Below, piece after piece: positions 61,870 to 64,000 of a stretch of DNA of 64,000 nucleotides. The position numbers were made by a program, and so were the translations under genes. The notes beneath the pieces are model-generated. The model was not told the DNA's origin. It did not search any database and saw only the letters and a program-made list of their open reading frames with translations. Source of the DNA: G963674835 sp963674835 (lineage in GTDB: Bacteria > Planctomycetota > Planctomycetia > Pirellulales > Thermoguttaceae); assembly GCA_963674835.2 (NCBI GenBank), contig CAXXKC010000003.1, positions 3,472,001 to 3,536,000 of the forward strand, in the 5' to 3' direction. Positions within the stretch are counted from its first letter, which is position 1, and every line of letters begins with the position of its first letter.

Positions 61870-61912
61870 CGGGGAGCGTGGTTGGCGGCTAGTGGCCGGT
61901 GTGGAATGCGCT

Positions 61913-63340
61913 CTAGCGTCTTTCGGGAGCCGGCACAGGCTCGAGCGGTTCGGCGACGGACCCGATCAGCGGTATCTCACCGACGGCTACCAGCAGGTCG
62001 GCGTAGCTTTGCGTGGCGGCCCAGAGCGCGTCCAGCCGGCCGTCTTCTGATTGCAGCAGACGCTGGCGGACCTGGAGCAACTTGATGATGTCGGTTTCTC
62101 CCGCGGCAAAGAGGTGCTCCATGCGGGTTGTTTCGGTGCGAATGGGCTCGGTCATTGCGAGTACGCGCTGCACGTATTCCTGGGCATTGTGCCAGGTCAC
62201 CAAGGTTGCGCGAACCTGGGTGATCGTCTGCCGCTTGAGTTGTTCCAGTGCCACGCAATCGCGCCGATATTCGGCCTCGCGCTGGCGGACCAACGTGTTG
62301 CCGGCATTGAGAATCGGAACGGGTGAGCTGGCCGAAAGGCCGTAGAAGGTGACCCCTGTCTCATCCTTTTCGTAGACGGGCCCGAGAGAAAAGATGGGAA
62401 TCCGGTCGGCGCTTGCCAGGCAGACGGCCGTTCGCGAGCCGGATGCAGCGGCCTGCGCGGCCAGGATCTCCGGTCGGGTCGTCACCGCCATTCGAACCAG
62501 CGCTTCGTCGCCGTCGGGACCTATCATGTCGGGCAGAGTCAGCATGCCGGAGGGCTCGGCCGACGCTGCAAGGTCGGGAATGCCGAGCTGGCTGCGAAGA
62601 TCGGACAAGGCCGCCACGTAGTCGTGCTCCGCCGTTGCCGCTTGCTGTCGCGACGTCTGGCTTTCCACGCGAGCCAGCACCAAATCGGCGGGGGACGCCA
62701 GCGTGGCCTCGACCTGCCGTTGGAGCGTGTCGAGTAGCCGTTGGTTGAAGTCGACCAATCGTCGGGCAACTTGCAGCTTGTCGCGGCGGTAGAGAGCTAT
62801 CTGGTGAAGCCGGTAGGTCTTTATCAGAGCGGCGAGCTCCGCCTGGAGAATCGTGAAGCGCGTTTGGCAATAGCTGGCGCGAGCGATCGAGGTTCGCAAC
62901 CTAGTGCGGTGGCCGAGCTCGATCGGCTGGTTCCAGGCGACGGTGATCTGTGTCTGAAGCCGCTCCACGCCGTCACCCGGCACCCGCTCGAACGTCCAGG
63001 GACGCACGTCGAGCGAGACGGTAGGATTGAGGCTTGTCGGAAAGCGCCGGGCCACGGCCAGAGCCTCTGCCGAAACGTTGAGGCTCTGCCGCAGGGCGAC
63101 CAGGTCGGGATTCCGCGCCAGCGTGAGCTCCAATGCCGCGCGGAGATCGAGCGATGCGCCGGGGGGGGATTGGGCCATGGCAGGCGGTGGATCGGCGTCT
63201 GGCCAAGGGGCAGGCTGCGGGGCGGAGCCGGCCGACCGGGTTGCGGGCATGGGCGCAGGCGCTTGGGCGATGGCCGGCCCGAGCAGACCAAGCGTGAGAA
63301 GGAGTCCGAGCGCAGCCCGAAGCAGGTCCATCGCGTCCAT
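61913..63340 (-). CDS. TolC-family outer membrane efflux protein
   Basis: 475 residues from MDAMDLLRAALGLLLTLGLL, a signal peptide start; the frame continues upstream without protein character. A Pro/Ala-rich linker (residues about 28-60) precedes two TolC-type repeats of long helices: LDLRAALELTLARNPDLVAL and SLNVSAEALAVARRFPTSLN begin the first, EALVRMAVTTRPEILAAQAA and QREAEYRRDCVALEQLKRQT the second, ending LLQVRQRLLQSEDGRLDALW. Role: outer-membrane channel for a tripartite exporter. The adaptor gene 185 bases upstream on the same strand is the likely partner; the inner-membrane pump must lie outside the window. This is an RND/heavy-metal-type arrangement. Confidence 0.9.
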   Translation of the reverse strand: MDAMDLLRAALGLLLTLGLLGPAIAQAPAPMPATRSAGSAPQPAPWPDADPPPAMAQSPPGASLDLRAALELTLARNPDLVALRQSLNVSAEALAVARRFPTSLNPTVSLDVRPWTFERVPGDGVERLQTQITVAWNQPIELGHRTRLRTSIARASYCQTRFTILQAELAALIKTYRLHQIALYRRDKLQVARRLVDFNQRLLDTLQRQVEATLASPADLVLARVESQTSRQQAATAEHDYVAALSDLRSQLGIPDLAASAEPSGMLTLPDMIGPDGDEALVRMAVTTRPEILAAQAAASGSRTAVCLASADRIPIFSLGPVYEKDETGVTFYGLSASSPVPILNAGNTLVRQREAEYRRDCVALEQLKRQTITQVRATLVTWHNAQEYVQRVLAMTEPIRTETTRMEHLFAAGETDIIKLLQVRQRLLQSEDGRLDALWAATQSYADLLVAVGEIPLIGSVAEPLEPVPAPERR

Positions 63341-63524
63341 GCGGCCGATACGAGAACAGATCAGAGCCTGAAATCCGGCAAAGGCGGCAAACTCACCGCC
63401 ATTGATAGAGTATCGGCACTGTGAATGATGCGTTCTCCCCGTTTTTGCCCTGAGAGGTGAGAACGATTCGCTTGCCAGCGGCGGAGCGCAATCGCCAAGA
63501 GAGACTGGGCAGTCCAGGTGGACT

Positions 63525-64000
63525 TTACCGTTTGTGAGCGGCGGGACCGGTCTTGTCACCGCCTTCAACCACACGCACAGGGCACCCACCCGGCAGATCA
63601 TACCCCCCTTCGGTGATGACCATATCGCCGGGTGACAACCCTTCGATGACTTGGGTCTGCTGCTTTGTCTGAACGCCCAGTTTCACCGCGATTTCGAGCG
63701 CCCTTCCGTCGCGAATGACGGAGACGACGGGTGTGCCGGAGCGATCAGCAATGGCAGTGGCCGGCACGACCAGCGCATCGGCGATTTCGGGCAGCCAGAG
63801 GCGCCCTTGGCACGCCAGACCGGGACGAAGCAACCCTTCTTCATTGGCGACCTCGGCCAGGGCATCCACGTCGCCGGTTGTCGGGTCGGCTTGGCCGCTG
63901 ATGCGGGCGATCTTGCCCGGAAACGTCTTCTCCGGCAACGACGTGAGCCGCACGTCGACGGCCGCGGCTGGTTTCACTTTGGCCAAGTAGGCGGAGGGAA
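63525..64000 (-). CDS. Efflux periplasmic adaptor (HlyD/CusB-like), C-terminal part
   Basis: The frame runs off the right edge of the window, so the N-terminus is missing. The visible 158 residues include PSAYLAKVKPAAAVDVRLTS, TFPGKIARISGQADPTTGDV (beta-barrel domain), LRPGLACQGRLWL and VVPATAIADRSGTPVVSVIR, then VKLGVQTKQQTQVIEGLSPG and DMVITEGGYDLPGG, the membrane-proximal domain of RND-type adaptors. It connects an inner-membrane pump to the TolC-like channel encoded downstream. Substrate unknown. Confidence 0.88.
   Translation of the reverse strand, partial: PSAYLAKVKPAAAVDVRLTSLPEKTFPGKIARISGQADPTTGDVDALAEVANEEGLLRPGLACQGRLWLPEIADALVVPATAIADRSGTPVVSVIRDGRALEIAVKLGVQTKQQTQVIEGLSPGDMVITEGGYDLPGGCPVRVVEGGDKTGPAAHKR

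Noticed and set aside
1..64000. CRISPR arrays, rRNA and tRNA genes
   Set aside because: I saw no regularly spaced short repeats and no recognisable rRNA or tRNA signature on either strand by eye; a covariance-model scan would be needed for certainty.

Overview
The window looks like a high-GC chromosome segment from a member of the Planctomycetota. Pointers are two secreted sulfatases, GH28/GH78/GH-A glycosidases, secreted beta-propeller and HEAT-repeat proteins, a DUF1559-like domain fused to an anti-sigma factor, a PEP-CTERM protein and a murC-murB-ftsQ-like block. Genus-level placement is not possible from this alone; the corrinoid/folate C1 cassette hints at a lineage with anaerobic ancestry. 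I recognised no rRNA, tRNA or CRISPR array.

Layout. 0.1-3.1 kb: pectin-type beta-helix protein and GH28 (minus). 3.3-7.8 kb: DUF2752 protein, panD, HEAT-repeat secreted protein, MATE exporter (plus). 7.9-12.1 kb: DegT/AHBA-type aminotransferase and GH78 rhamnosidase (minus). 12.3-14.3 kb: orphan DNA methyltransferase and a TIM-barrel sugar isomerase. 15.0-16.7 kb: ECF sigma factor overlapping its membrane anti-sigma factor. 17.2-20.9 kb: unknown protein, then a metallophosphoesterase overlapping an alpha/beta-hydrolase-like gene. 21.1-25.3 kb: a three-part secreted sialidase-like protein and a secreted propeller protein. 25.6-29.1 kb: small genes (double zinc-finger protein, PEP-CTERM protein, S1-domain protein), short repeats and an IS110 remnant. 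29.2-33.6 kb: two sulfatases and a secreted nitrilase-family hydrolase. 33.9-47.4 kb: an accessory zone worked over by RAYT (REP-associated tyrosine transposase) elements: two intact, two truncated, two solo ends in a tandem duplication, with truncated neighbours (hsdM, a propeller/metallo-beta-lactamase fusion, an RHS fragment, an IS4 pseudogene) among intact secreted hydrolases. 45.4-48.5 kb: a PAS histidine kinase and a PAS-SpoIIE phosphatase.

49.1-56.3 kb is the most coherent metabolic unit: six minus-strand genes encoding a corrinoid protein, a methylene-THF reductase fused to a MetV-like cysteine domain, a methyl-THF:corrinoid methyltransferase, formate-THF ligase, a homocysteine methyltransferase module and a MtaA/CmuA-type UroD-fold methyltransferase. 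Together they provide the three catalytic modules of cobalamin-dependent methionine synthase (homocysteine, folate, B12) as separate proteins, plus most of a formate-to-methyl-THF branch. No CO dehydrogenase/acetyl-CoA synthase and no reactivation domain lie in the window.

56.9-60.2 kb carries ftsQ-like, murB and murC; 60.4-61.4 kb an isocitrate/isopropylmalate-type dehydrogenase; 61.9-64.0 kb a TolC-like protein and the C-terminal part of an efflux adaptor that runs off the window.

Two features stand out beyond the genes. A 341-bp sequence occurs twice in inverted orientation (48604-48944 and 61529-61869, about 7 mismatches), spanning nearly the whole of a possible 124-codon reading frame and flanking the C1/mur block. 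A 96-bp hairpin-forming MITE-like repeat occurs four times, twice supplying the stop codon of the preceding gene.
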